A DNA stretch of 64,000 nucleotides from Agroathelia rolfsii (taxonomy: Eukaryota > Basidiomycota > Agaricomycetes > Amylocorticiales > Amylocorticiaceae), in assembly GCA_018343915.1 (NCBI GenBank), contig JABRWF010000006.1, positions 1,240,001 to 1,304,000 of the forward strand, written 5' to 3'. Position numbers and translations under genes: made by a program. The notes beneath the pieces were generated by a model. That model made no database searches, had not been told where the DNA came from, and saw only the letters and a program-made list of their open reading frames with translations. This document shows, in pieces, positions 26,592 through 37,977 of this stretch (its first letter is position 1; every line of letters begins with the position of its first letter).

Positions 26592-26787
26592 TTAGTGTCG
26601 TATAAATATCGAATATCAACATTTCATCATTTCAGTTTTGAGTGACTGGATGAAACGCATCACTTCACGTGATCACGAAATTTCGACATGCACGTCCAGG
26701 GCTACAGTCAATGTTCAGACCTCTTCCTCTCTGTCTAATATACTCTTCCACCTACCTCACACATATTCTTGCTTGGGCCTACAGAGA

Positions 26788-27736
26788 ATGGTCTCGGAAA
26801 CGAAGGGGTCGACGTACGGCGATTACATGGATCCGTTCGCTCCTTTAACCGTCGCGAAAGGCACTGTTATAACATGCAAGTCCGTCTTGTCAATTGTTAT
26901 CCTACCACCTTCACACTCAAATTCCATCTCCTTGATAGCATTTGCAAGTAGTGCCATAGGTGCTAGCTACGGTCTCATCAAACGCCTTCCTGTCGGATTA
27001 CTTGCCACCTCAGCCGCCATGAACGGTGGTATTGCTTCTGCTACGTTTCTATGTGAGTATATTGACCTCCAGTTTTGAACCGAATAGTGCCTTATAATGA
27101 CTTGGCTAGCTTTTAGGGAATATTGTATCAGTCCTCTCCTAATATATACACTATCAAGTGCAAATTATATACGCCGTCGACACCAGCTTGGGATATTATC
27201 CGATACAGCGCCAATCCCGGGCGCATTGTCCTACTCAGAGATGCGGACCAATCGTTTACTGGACTCTAATATCAGTGGTGCTCTCACCGGTGCTTTGCTA
27301 AATTCATGGAAGCGTGCGTTTTATCGTCCTGTGGGAAAGGTGATGTGCTTGACTTGCGAAATTTTCAGGAGGCCGGCCGGGAGTTATACCAGGATTCGTT
27401 GCAGGTGGCTTAATTTGCACAATTCTTCAGTGGGCAGGAAATGAAGCAGAGGTTGCCAGGGTGAGATACGTAGCCAACAAGTTGAAGCAGCCTGAGCCTT
27501 CTACACCAATACCAGCCACTCCGGTTGTAACTCCCACTAGCAAGCCGGATGTTGACTCTGTCAGCCAAAAGTCTTGGACCGATAGAGTGTTGGATCGTCT
27601 GGGATTTGAACGAATGTCCGATGAACAATACCTCAAAAAGCTAAAGAGTACAAGAGAGGCTCACCTAGCTAGGATACGAGAACTGGAACAAGAACTAGAA
27701 GAGCAACAGAACGAGCCAACCGAGAAGCGGTCATGA
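26788..27736 (+). CDS. Tim17/Tim22/Tim23-family-like fungal membrane protein
   Basis: ATG at 26788 (MVSETKGSTYGDYMDPFAPL). Reading across a probable GC-AG intron (26876-26938) gives ITSFASSAIGASYGLIKRLP, then GLLATSAAMNGGIASATFLS and FREYCIS. After further introns come LSYSEMRTNRLLDSNISGAL, TGALLNSWKRGRPGVIPGFV and AGGLICTILQWAGNEAEVAR. Gly-rich hydrophobic segments with small residues are typical of Tim17-fold helices, and similar fungal proteins are annotated as Tim17-domain or hypothetical. A hydrophilic C-terminal tail ends in a coiled-coil candidate (EAHLARIRELEQELEEQQNE). A mitochondrial inner-membrane location is inferred from the family only. Alternatives include a TIMMDC1-like assembly factor. 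The gene follows Utp21 by 196 bp. Confidence 0.65.
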
Positions 27737-28023
27737 TTTACGCTGCGATAACGCAGACCCCCAGATATTAGTACCGAAAACTCCTTATCTCCATAGATTG
27801 ATTTACTACCCTAAATATTACCTGTAATGATAATAACTGCCTTCGATTCCTGTCTATGGGACACCAGACTCACGTGTCAGAATGCCGAGGCGAGTAGCCG
27901 CTCTCGCTTGAGCTGGGAGCGGATGAGGCTTGATATGTGTAGCAGTCTGATAAGCTGCCATCTTCGCCTCTCAATCCTGATTGTGGCTCTGAATCATACC
28001 CCATCCAACGTGTCTGCATAACC

Positions 28024-30303
28024 ATGAGCTCAGTACCAACGCCCGGCGCTCCTAAGACTATCCAAGAGCTCGAAGCCCTTCTAGAGCATGACACCAAAGT
28101 CAAAGTAGCAGGTATGATTATTGTTGGCTCACGTTTGATTTTGCTCATACCTTGTCAAATATCTTTAGGCATTGATGGTACTTATAACTTCCAGATGCCT
28201 ATCTTTTATATTAGCTGAATACTGGAATAGTTGATGGCGTTCTGCGCGGTAAATTCATGATATGCTAGATCAACTTCTGTGGCCTGTATGGTAGAAATAC
28301 CTCATCTCACGATATCAATTACAGTCCAAGGCCAAGTTTTTGAGCGCCGCGACCTCAGATGGATTCGGATTTTGTAGCGTTATCTTGTAAGTATATTTAA
28401 ATACTCCTTTCCGCTCTACTTAACCCATCATCCGCAGCGGATGGGATATACATGACTTGATATACTCGCGCGAGTTATTGATCTCGAACAAGGATAATGG
28501 ATACCGTGATGTCATAGCTACCATAGACTTGTCGACATACAGACGTATTTCGTGGGAAAACAACGTTCCATTCTTCCTTGTATCGTTTTTAGATCCAGAG
28601 ACCAAGGCCCCATTGCTTGCTGATCCCCGAGGTGTTTTAGCTAATATCATAAAGCGTGCAGAGAACCAAGGCTTCTCTGCATATGCTGGTGCTGAGTATG
28701 AGGTGAGCGTGCGATCATTGGAACAAGAAAATACTGAAGCTAATCATCTATCTAGTACTTTAACTTTAAAGGTACCTTCATCAGCTCAAGCTTCTTCCAT
28801 ATATCATAACATCTGGCTTGCACAGAAACTTCTGATTCTGTAGCAGATAAGCAGTTTACAAATCTTCAACCACTTACCCCTGGCAGTAAGTAATTTTCAT
28901 TTACCCTAGTCAATTACGCATCTTGATCGTATTCCAGTGCACGGCTACTCTCTTTTGCGAACGCAATTGAACAAAGAATACTTTGAAGCACTCTTCGATG
29001 AAAGCTTGAAGTTCGGGATCGAGATAGAGGGTCACCGTAAGCGTCGATAATAGGCTTTATATGCGCATTTATGGAGCTCCTATCCACAAACAGACACGGA
29101 GACGGGCCCAGGGGTCTTTGAATCTGCACTGGCGTATACCTCAGCACTACGTATGGCTGACAATGCCATCCTATTCAAATATCTTGCCAAGAGCATTGGC
29201 ATGAAGCATGGCGTAATTCCGAGCTTTATGGCAAAACCTTGGGGTAATGTAGGTGTGCACGAGGATCTTTCTTGCTTCACGAACTTACTAGTGGGGTTTA
29301 CCACCCTTTAGCTACCTGGATGCAGCGGGTGACTCTGGCCTTTCTGACCCTATCTATATTCATCATACTCACGGACGGATACTTTTAGGCACATCCATGT
29401 TTCGCTAAGAGACAGAAACGGCGTAAACGCGTTTGCTCTTTCAGAAGAGCAGATAAAATCTGGTGGGCGTCCCGATGCAGCGTACAAAGACACTCGCTAC
29501 ATTAGCCAAGTTGGAGAGTGGTTCCTAGCCGGTGTTCTTGACGGGATTGCAGATGGTAAGTGATCTCTATTTCCTATAGTGATTCACTCTTCGACGGTTG
29601 ACACTCGCCTCGTCCTTTAGTTATGCCTGCGGTGCGTCCCTCCATTCATGACATACTTCTCCCTTGTTTGACTTGATCTAAACATCAGCTTGTCCCCACC
29701 ATCAATGGCTACAAGCGTCTTGTGGGAGGAGAGGCCTTCTGGGCACCCAACGCTGTTACATATGGATATGATTCTCGTGCTGCTTCTATCCGTATCATCT
29801 CTCCGCCTTCGGTGCCGCCCTCAGCAACTCGGCTTGAAGTTCGTGTGCCTGGCGCAGACATGAATGCCTATTTCGCTCTTAGTGCTATTTTCTCCTTAGG
29901 TCTGAGGGGCATCGACAAGAAAATACAGCTCCCAGGTCCCCCTGTATCACAACTATCCCTGGAGGATAAGAAGAGCGGCAAGGTGAAACAATTCGAAATC
30001 CTACAATAGAGAAGGCATTAATCCTTTTCTGCTTGATGATATAACAGGTCAAGATGCTACCAACGTCCCTGGAGAGCGCTACCCAACGCATGATGCGCCC
30101 TGAAAGCATAGCACGTGAGCCGGATGTACTTGGTGACGATTTCGTAAACCACTTCGGTGGTACGAGAGAACATGAGGTCAAGTTATGGAACGAGGCTGTA
30201 ACTAGCTGGGAAGGTACGTCGCCATTTGATCAATTGTCTGATGGTTGAATTAAGCTGGTGTCTTCGTCGCTGGGCAGTTGAAAGATATCTGGAGCTGGCG
30301 TAA
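28024..30303 (+). CDS. glutamine-synthetase-superfamily ligase (GlnA-like)
   Basis: ATG at 28024 (MSSVPTPGAPKTIQELEALL). Joined exons give KVAGIDVDGVLRGKFM, FGFCSVIFGWDIHDLIYSRE and DLSTYRRISWENNVPFFLVS, the beta-grasp N-terminal domain. The catalytic domain follows: GIEIEG, TETGPGVFESALAYTSALRM, SIGMKHGVIPSFMAKPWGN, LPGCSGHIHVSLRDRNG, AGVLDGIADVMPALVPTING YKRLVGG and SAATRLEVRVPGADMNAYFA-like residues. These align with the metal and ATP sites of class-I GS relatives such as FluG's C-terminal half and gamma-glutamylpolyamine synthetases. The fold adds ammonia or an amine to the gamma-carboxyl of glutamate; which amine is used here is unknown. A 17-nt microexon (29312-29328) encodes LPGCSG. 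The last exon (VERYLELA) ends at 30303. It is not the main cytosolic GS, which has a different N-terminus. Confidence 0.87.
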
Positions 30304-30635
30304 GATATAAGTAGAGCTGCCACCTTAACTTTGGGTACCTGGAATTTAAAGAACATGTACATTGCATTATCATCATCATAATATTTTTTGACTTCGCATT
30401 TCCGTTTGAACTCGACAAGCCTGCGCCGAGTACTTTAAATACTGAAACGAGACTTGTCTTTGTGAGGCGTTGCATGGTTGCGCAGTCATCACGGTCAAGT
30501 GTAGCCTAGTGCCTAGTGCACTGCCGCTTATAGACAGAACTTGCTATTATTACACTAATAGATTCCCAGTCAACGATGCTTGATCTCGATTTGCCCCGTG
30601 TCGACTAGTATAAAGCCTCGAGAGACACGACGAAG
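30304..30635. other. intergenic stretch
   Basis: 332 bp between two plus-strand genes. It holds the 3' end of the GlnA-like gene and the promoter of the DUF3074 gene; no coding signal or RNA is recognised. Confidence 0.45.
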
Positions 30636-31616
30636 ATGCTTAATCCACACTCCGCTCCTCCTCGTCATGTCGTCGTACACACTCACTCTGACGCCCATCA
30701 GAATCTCAGGTATCTGTTACTGTAATGTCTACTTATGCAGTCGTCTGAGCAAGATGCAATAGAAATTCCTTCGGAGGAGACTACTTTGGCCGCTGGACGT
30801 GCCATCCTCGACTCCACCAATTCATGGAAGAAAGGCAAAGCCTTTCACAAAGGCGTAGTCCAGACGTACAGCCGCAGCAAGGGTCCAGGCGACTCGGCAA
30901 ATTGGCACTGCAGAGTCAGTACGCACACAACGAGCGAGGCCACGTTTGATGAGATGTGGTCCCGGTTGGGAGTAGACAAGGCAGAGAACGAGATGCAGTG
31001 AGTGATTTATTATTTTTCTTTTCTTTGGTTCATGATGTTGGTAACAAAGCATATCTACAGGTTTATTCCCGACATTGATGCAATCAGAGAAGTCAAGAGA
31101 ATTAGCCTTACACAAAGTATATGGTCTATGCATTATAATCTTCAGTCGCCTGTCTCCGCAAGATACTTCACTGTTTTACAAGTTGTAAACCTGGATAATG
31201 CTAGCCCCCGCACAGGGTGAGATACTCGACTACTCTGACCATGGATATCTTAATTCTCATGAATTACATTTGGAATTATAGGCTCATTGTGTCGATACCA
31301 ATAGACACGACTCATCCGGACGACCAGGAATACGCAAAGCTCGAGCATAAAGGTGTAAAAGGACGCTATGTCAGTGTTGAGCGTATCATGGAAATGCCCG
31401 ATGGAAAGATTGAGTGGAGAATGGCAACTTCAAGTCGGCCTGAGGGAAGTATACCTCAGACGCTTGCTGAAATGGCCATGCCAAGTCAAATATCTCAGGT
31501 ATTCACTTTTGAGTGTTCGTCTGCGGAGAATTACCATTGACGGTTGTTTGTGTTACAAGGATGTCCCACATTTCATGCATTGGCTTCAGGGTTTGCGGGA
31601 GAAGGAAGACAAATAG
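30636..31616 (+). CDS. DUF3074 (START-like) domain protein
   Basis: The coding core starts SSEQDAIEIPSEETTLAAGR and continues WKKGKAFHKGVVQTYSRSKG, WHCRVSTHTTSEATFDEMWS, FIPDIDAIREVKRISLTQSI, SARYFTVLQVVNL, LIVSIPIDTTHPDD and VERIMEMPDGKIEWRMATSS. It ends PHFMHWLQGLREKEDK. This pattern, alternating strands with a late IEWRMATSSxPxGxIPxxL motif, matches the fungal DUF3074 domain, a START/Bet-v-I-like lipid-binding fold. The ligand and role are unknown. Start: the ATG at 30636 (MLNPHSAPPRHVV) is joined in frame by a 66-nt intron; an ATG at 30735 (MQSSEQ) is the alternative. Four introns are supported by frame. The neighbours do not suggest a pathway. Confidence 0.75.
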
Positions 31617-31897
31617 ACCATCAGAATGGTGTTGGGCAGTGACTATTAATTTGCTGATGTCTCAGTATAGGATTCGTGATCGGAACTGTCACTCCACATT
31701 AGGATGTTCGTAGATATTGGAGTGATCGCAGTCATGATTTGTTATCCTTGTGCATGTAATTCATTATTGATGCTAGTAATGGCTTGATGGATTAGGATAA
31801 TGAGGATAATGTTGAAAAATTTGCCAGTCTGTGTAATGCAATCTAGTTCAACTATGAGAAATGCCGATTGGAAGTTGGGTGTGACCTATGGGGGAAG

Positions 31898-32523
31898 TCA
31901 TGAAATAGACGCGTCCGAGGGTGAGCTGGGGGCTTCAGGATTGACATTTTTTAGTCCAAAGTATCGAGCACGACCTCGAGCCTTTTCATCACGGGGTAAA
32001 ACTTCTCCGCGTTGAAGAACGACACCAACGTATTTGCGCTCGCCACGCATATATTTCTCTTTGTAGAAACGGACGAATCCTGGAACGGTCGCATATATCG
32101 TGTGATCTCGTCCAATGCCAACCTAAAAATAAGACTATTATATAAGAATACAATGGCAGCAGATCGAAAGGGAAACAGACATTATCTCCTGGATGGAATT
32201 GAGTGCCTCGTTGGCGGAGAATAATGTTACCGGGAATAACAGCCTGGTCTGCACACTTGGTCAGAATAACAGAACTTCTACCAGAGGCAAGGAGTAAGAC
32301 ACACCAGAGAACTTCTTGACACCCAAGCGCTTTCCTGGTGAGCCTCCATGATTGCGGACGGTACCACCAGCACGCTTAGTGGCCGTTCGGATAGCACCCA
32401 GACCTACGGTTCGGTTGGTAAGGGCAAGCAGAATTTTATAGCATAATAGTATAGTCCCATACCAAAAGGACTGAAAGGAGAACTCCTTGAGAGACAAGCA
32501 CGGACACCAGCAACAAAATTCAT
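31898..32523 (-). CDS. MRPL27: mitochondrial large-subunit ribosomal protein bL27m
   Basis: Start ATG at 32521-32523 ([20 protein letters not shown]), an Arg/Ser-rich mitochondrial presequence. After introns the bL27 signature follows: [50 protein letters not shown] and [20 protein letters not shown]. Bacterial L27 is about 85 residues; here a fungal extension follows ([20 protein letters not shown], then a basic, Pro/Ser-rich tail) ending SDASIS at 31898. The presequence and the N-terminal residues that reach the peptidyl-transferase site are present. The gene shares a 211-bp divergent promoter with SKP1. Confidence 0.95.
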
Positions 32524-32734
32524 GGCGGACAAGACAGCGTTTTGTGTTGAAGCGGTGTGCTACAATAGTGATGGCACAACAGAACTCAAATAGCAATGCG
32601 CAAATGGGTGTGAGATATTTACTTCCGGACGCAGTTGTGTGGCTTTGTTTGGCCGGGCCTTATTAAACCCGCCTGGCGGAGTCCTCGCTCACTAACCTAC
32701 TGCCATCTTTCCCAACTTCATCACACATACCGCC

Positions 32735-33505
32735 ATGGTTCGTCTCGTCACATCCGACAACATAGAGTTCAACCCAGATAAGGAAGTTGTTGAGCGCAGC
32801 GTCCTTATTAAAAACATGCTTGAGGGTGCGCGAAGAGCGAAGGGAATATCGACCAGCTAATCATACACCTTTCCCTTTCAGACGTCGGCGAGAGCGATCA
32901 GCCCATCCCTCTGCCTAATGTCTCTTCCAGTGTAATGAAGAAGGTGTGGTAGCTACATATGGTAACGTTTAGTCCTTTTATTGATCCATTGCTCAGGTTC
33001 TAGAGTATTGCGAACATCATAAGGGCGAGCCACTCCCGTCTGCAGATGCAGACTCCAACCAAGACGAGACACGCAAACGTACCACCGATATTGGAGAGTG
33101 GGACCAGAAGTTCATCACTGTTGATCAGGAGATGCTCTTCGAAATTATCCTTGCCGCTAATTATCTCGATATCAAGTCTCTCCTGTACGATCTTTTACAA
33201 CTTAGACGACGACATTGCGCGACTTACCTCATCCCTTAACAGTGATGTTGGTTGCAAGACCGTGGCAAACATGATCAAAGGAAAAACACCCGACGAAATT
33301 CGCAAACTTTTTAACATTGTTAATGACTTTACGCCTGAGGAAGAGGTGTGTGTTTTTGTTGTCTCATGCATCCTCCAATACTCATCGATGTGCTCCCCTA
33401 GGCTCAAATCAAGAAGGAAAATGTACGCCATTAGATGTCCTATTCTCCCTACTAACTCGCTCTGACTTTTCTGTCTTTCTTTAGGAATGGGCCGAGGACC
33501 GATAA
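32735..33505 (+). CDS. SKP1: SKP1, SCF ubiquitin-ligase adaptor
   Basis: ATG at 32735 ([20 protein letters not shown]) begins the BTB/POZ-like domain. Five or more exons give [95 protein letters not shown] and FTPEEEAQIKKENEWAEDR. All are near-invariant in SKP1 and the length is complete. SKP1 links Cul1 to F-box proteins in SCF ubiquitin ligases and is also found in other complexes (RAVE, kinetochore). The final exon (EWAEDR) ends at 33505. The C-terminal F-box-binding helices are intact. Confidence 0.97.
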
Positions 33506-33793
33506 ACTGTCGGTTAGCTTTTTGTGCGTACTGTTCCGTGGTGCATATATGCTACTCAACAAGCTCGACTCCGTCCTTTGCGCAGCTTGTCATGATATAT
33601 TGTATCTTGAGGCTTTGTCAGCCATACCATCACGTGACTTGTGATAATGCACCCACGCCTACTGTTTTGTCCCATGAATACCATATATTGTATTTAGTGT
33701 ATTATCAACATCCATCATCTTCATTCATTCTTAGTCTAAATATCACTGGAGTGTGTGCTTTCTCTGCTGTATTAACTGCCCAAGCGCCACCAT

Positions 33794-35829
33794 ATGCCTC
33801 GAGTTCCCGACTTGCCTGGCGACCTTGTACCTCGTCGGTCTGATCAAGAAGTATGGCTTAAGCGTTTCGTCACCGGTCTCTGTCACCTAAACAGCGAAAA
33901 GTGCGCCAGCTTACATGGCACCGCCCTATTATGACATTCTAAAATTCTGTAAAACCAAGCACCTTTCCTGGGAGTCAACCTGTGAGCTTTCGACAGGCGG
34001 ATTTGGACGTCCTAGAAAAACAGGAGTGAGCCATGTGTCTCCCGCTCGGCGCGCATCTATAGACGATCGTAACATGGGATTACTAGCTTCTGGGTATGTG
34101 AAAAGTCAGATGGGGTCCGCGCCCTTCTCTTCGTATGCACAAACTTGAACACGAACGCTCAGGATGTCTATCTTGTATGTTTTGTCTCAATTTCTCACGC
34201 CATGTCAAATACACGTTATGAGGCCTCACGTCTGTCAGATAGACCGCAAGAATGAATATAGGCAGCTATCAGGGCTGTATTTCCCGCACTACGAAAGACC
34301 AGAGATGCCCCTACGGAGTACCATGGTGGATGGTGAGCTCGTCATCGAGGTGGATCCTGCTACAGGACGGGTGTGTCGTTGCTTTGTTACTATGTATGCA
34401 TAAAACGGACTAATGCGTTTTTCTAGGAATCTCTTCGTTTCCTTGCTTTCGATTGCCTTGTAATTGATGACCAGAACGTAATGGCAAGAAGCCTTGACAA
34501 GCGATACGGAGTACATTCATTTACCTGCCATCCGTACCTATCTGATATATTTCTCTCCCTCAATAGAGACTGACGGATTGGTTCTACAAACCATACGCGA
34601 AAATGATGAAAGACCATCCACATATGGCCAACGGTCAACCATTTGAGTACGTTGTGAATAACGCGTATAATTGCATAAACCACGTCTAATCTATTGTGCT
34701 CAGTATCCGTGTCAAAGAAATCAACTTTTCTTATTCAGTGGATAAAGTTTTCGCTGACATCCCCTCGCTACATCATGTCAACGATGGTCTGATTTACACG
34801 TGTGTCAATGCACCATATAGCCCTGGGACAGACCATAATATGTTTGTTCTTTTTCTCCTCAGTTCCACATTCTTCTCCCACTGAACTACATCCTAGTCTT
34901 AAATGGAAGCCTCCATCAGAGAACTCTGTTGATTTCAAGCTCGTTCTACGTTTCCCGCCTTCAAAGCATAGGCCTGATGAACCTGACTTTCATGCGAAAC
35001 CAGTCTTTATCTTGCAAGCATGGAATGGAGGAGATGGCAACAACGCCAGATATGAGACATACGATCTCATGCACATAGAGGATGATGAATGGGAACAGTA
35101 AGCCATTTTCCCTCCTTCACTTCGCCCCAAAATATGATGCCAAGCTCTTGATCATCGCAACTGATAACGCACTGAATGGACATCCGTGCTGTGCAGGCTA
35201 AAAGCGACAGGAGAGCAGGTAGATGATCGAATAGTTGAGGTCTACTGGGACCCCGTACATTCGCATTGGCGCATGATGCGCTTCCGATCTGACAAACCCA
35301 ACGGAAATCACAAGAGTGTCGTTGAAAGCGTGATTCAGAGTATTGCCGAGAGTGTCGAGAAGGAAACAGTGAGTAACAATTCATTCATTCCTCTTTATGT
35401 ACACCGTCCAAGCCCCTGTTCGGAAATGGTAATGATGATAACGCCGATGTTAACAACAACAATCTTCTCCTCCTCCCCTCCATCCCAACGTAGCTTCTAG
35501 CACGATCAAACTCGATCAGGACGGCCTGGAAGGCGAGACATGGTCAGCCGGTACAAGCTTCTTCAAATTCTGCTTCTTCGACAACGACTGCGGCGCCTCA
35601 TCTATCATCAGTATCAACCGCCCATCATCAGCATCCACCAGCGTCAACCATGACAGCAGCAGCATCGGCGGCCCCACCTCGTCCACCTCCACCCCCAGCT
35701 GCTGGTGTGCCCAAAGCCAACGGTAGTCCGTCTGGCCCTCCTCCCGCTGTTTTCAAATATCTCGGAATCGCCAAATCGCGCTTCTCGAAAGTCTCGGGGC
35801 CTACTGAATTCTTGGGCTTGCGCCGGTAA
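33794..35829 (+). CDS. CEG1: mRNA capping enzyme alpha subunit (RNA guanylyltransferase)
   Basis: ATG at 33794 (MPRVPDLPGDLVPRRSDQEV). Joined exons give FPGSQPVSFRQADLDVLEKQ and DFWVCEKSDGVRALLFVCTN, containing nucleotidyl-transferase motif I (KSDG, with the Lys that carries GMP). Then come YLIDRKNEYRQLSGLYFP, TMVDGELVIEVD (motif III), LRFLAFDCLVIDDQNV (IIIa), HHVNDGLIYTCVNAPY (IV), ILKWKPPSENSVDFKL (V) and HWRMMRFRSDKPNGNHKSVV (VI and OB fold). All catalytic motifs are present. The enzyme transfers GMP to the 5' diphosphate end of pre-mRNA in the nucleus, working with a separate triphosphatase as in other fungi. A Pro/Ser/Ala-rich tail of about 100 residues after motif VI ends FSKVSGPTEFLGLRR. 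The stop is followed almost directly by a (GAT)9 run. Confidence 0.95.
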
Positions 35830-37201
35830 ACTCCATCATCGGATCTTGGCGATGATGATGATGATGATGATGATGATGAATGTTCCATTTATCTCTCTCG
35901 ACGCAAAAACATACGCACACACATGCACGGCGGCAAATCCTTTCTGTGGCATTATCCGTTCTGGACCAGGTTTGATATTTCTTGGTAATTTTCTTTTTCT
36001 CTTGATTGTCATTGCTGTTGTTGCTGTCGTTGTTATGGTCATCACTTTTCGTTATTTGTCTTGAAATGACCTCATTATCAAAGTTTCGTAAGCGGGACGG
36101 GGGAAGATGGAGCAAAGGCTACTTTGCTAATTTGTCTTGTCCATGTATAGTACTATTACAACGAGACATAACTCAGAGTACTAGCGCGCCACGAGCATTG
36201 TCCTGAGTGTGTAAATGAATACTTTATCGAACTTTATCGTAGGCCATCGTCCACCGCCTCCTTATCCTCTCTCCCATCGGCGTATAAGTCTACCCGGCTT
36301 GCGGTCCCGAATATGAAGGAGAGAAGTGTGATGCGCGTGATGGCGTACACATTGTGCATCGATGAATTAAGGAAGGCCCTCTCCTCTCTTGGATTACCGC
36401 GTGATGGTTACTTATGTGGGCCAGCCAAGGTTGAGATGAAAAAGGAAATTCGTTGATTGTCGTGTACACTGATGGATGATCGTAATAATAGGAGAAATGA
36501 AGTAGACCGAGAAAAAATGCAATTGAGAGTGTACATAGTAAGCGTAAACGTGGGAGATATAAATGAATATGAGAGAGAAGAGAGATGGAAGAGAGTCACA
36601 AGAGACGTAATACGGTAGAAGACTTTGCTAGATCATGCGGATGGGTGAAGGGCGAAACACGTCAACTCATGAAAAAGAAAAATATACGTGGATGAGGGCG
36701 TGAGATGATGGTAAATGCAAAAATTCGTAGATGCGTTGGTTGACGTGTCTAATCGTTACAGATGCGGATGGAGGAGATGGGAACAGGCAGAGAGAAAGAG
36801 AGAGATAAAGATGGAAATAGAGATGGAGATAATAGAGGGAGAGAGAAATGGGAAATCGGCTTTTGGACGGTATCTGCTGATTGCAATGAAATTAAGTCCG
36901 AGGATAAAGCGGTACGTTTCCTAGGGGAGATAGGCAGCCAATATTGTCAAGGATGGATGCTGCCAGTGGATCGTGTCGTAGGGACATGCAAGAATGTGTC
37001 TCTTTTGTGGATGACCCGCTATCTTGGAAGCAAGGCCAGAAATCGGGAAGGAATGGCAGCGATGGAACAAACAAGTGTTGGATGGCAGTTGCGTGTGGCC
37101 TGGTTTTACCAAAAGCCAACTCTGATAGGCATCGGGCAGCTGCTACTTTGCATGATGGAAGTGGAGTGTTGTGCATAGATTGTCATCAATCAAGAGATGG
37201 T
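35830..37201. other. 1.4-kb non-coding stretch with purine-rich tracts
   Basis: Between the capping-enzyme stop and the stop of the minus-strand unknown gene, so a convergent region holding both 3' UTRs. It begins with (GAT)9 and a T-rich tract. A GA-rich tract lies at about 36770-36860 (gagatggagataatagaggg-like). Open plus frames here (for example 36762-37178) are of low complexity and are not called. Confidence 0.5.
35851..35877. repeat. (GAT)9 microsatellite
   Basis: Nine tandem GAT units, starting 22 nt after the guanylyltransferase stop codon and therefore probably in its 3' UTR. Confidence 0.9.
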
Positions 37202-37977
37202 TTAGAAGAAGGCATCCGAAATGGGATCCGAGAACGTGGGGATGCCAAAGTCGAACACCGAATCATAAGAAACGGTTCGACGCGAGATAGATGACACGGT
37301 CACACCCCCTAGGGTGCTTTTTGACTTGAACGTGGATGGGACGCGTCGTGGGCTCGACGGGATGTTTAGGTAGTCATCGTCTGAGTCGGTATCATCATCC
37401 AAAGGCACGCCTTCTAGTGCGAAGGAGAAGGTTGAACTTTTCTCAAACGATGACAGGAAACTGAATTCATCATCGTCGTGGTCGGTCTCACGCACGGCGG
37501 CTGACAGCGAACTGGTGCCTAGGGGCACTGTTGGTTCGTCCTTGGCAAGGGTCAAGATGATAAGATAAACCGCCACAGTCACAGCAACTGGAATATCAAA
37601 GGGGCGCTCACCAAAGTCAAACCTGGCCATTCCAATGTCTCAGATGCCCTTGAGGTGGGTGGCATCCAGCTATCTAAGCTGGATTCGCTCCCAGATGGGC
37701 TAGATGGGGCAACACTGGCGTTTTCATCGCCAGGGAAAGCGTCCGCGTCATGTGCAGGCACGTTGATCGGGCGTTGGCTGTCAGTGACCAGCCACCAGTC
37801 AATGTCGGCCAGGACTCTTCGTGTTGAGGTCTGTGCCGGTTCTGACGCCCGTCTGTGGCCCAATGCGACGCGTGGACGTGTGCTGGTGGAGGGCTGAGAC
37901 ACGGTTGGATATGAAGAGGCCTTCTTGGGTTTGACCATGGGGCAAGGGTCAGAAACACTACGACGAAGAGAAGGCAT
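37202..37977 (-). CDS. unknown Ser-rich protein, two exons, about 234 residues
   Basis: Exon 1 (37977-37612) and exon 2 (37540-37202) join in frame across a 71-nt intron (GTGAGC...AAG), giving E-W-P-G-L-T-L | D-E-P-T-V-P. The protein has no membrane span, signal peptide or known domain. It begins MPSLRRSVSDPCPMVKPKKA and contains RRASEPAQTSTRRVLADIDW, a pair of basic-Ser motifs (RRSVSDP, RRASEP) that look like kinase A/14-3-3 type sites. Acidic serine clusters follow (PLDDDTDSDDDYLN), and the end is FGIPTFSDPISDAFF. Codon choice and the clean intron support a real gene. It looks intrinsically disordered and could be a regulatory or scaffold protein. I do not recognise the family. Confidence 0.7.

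Noticed and set aside
35628..35888. Antisense Ser-run frame at the end of the capping-enzyme gene
   Set aside because: It is the reverse reading of the (GAT)n microsatellite and the Pro/Ala-rich tail.
36762..37178. Plus-strand frame over a GA-rich tract
   Set aside because: Low complexity (Glu/Arg/Asp/Gly), no splice continuity, no family; it is in a convergent 3' region.
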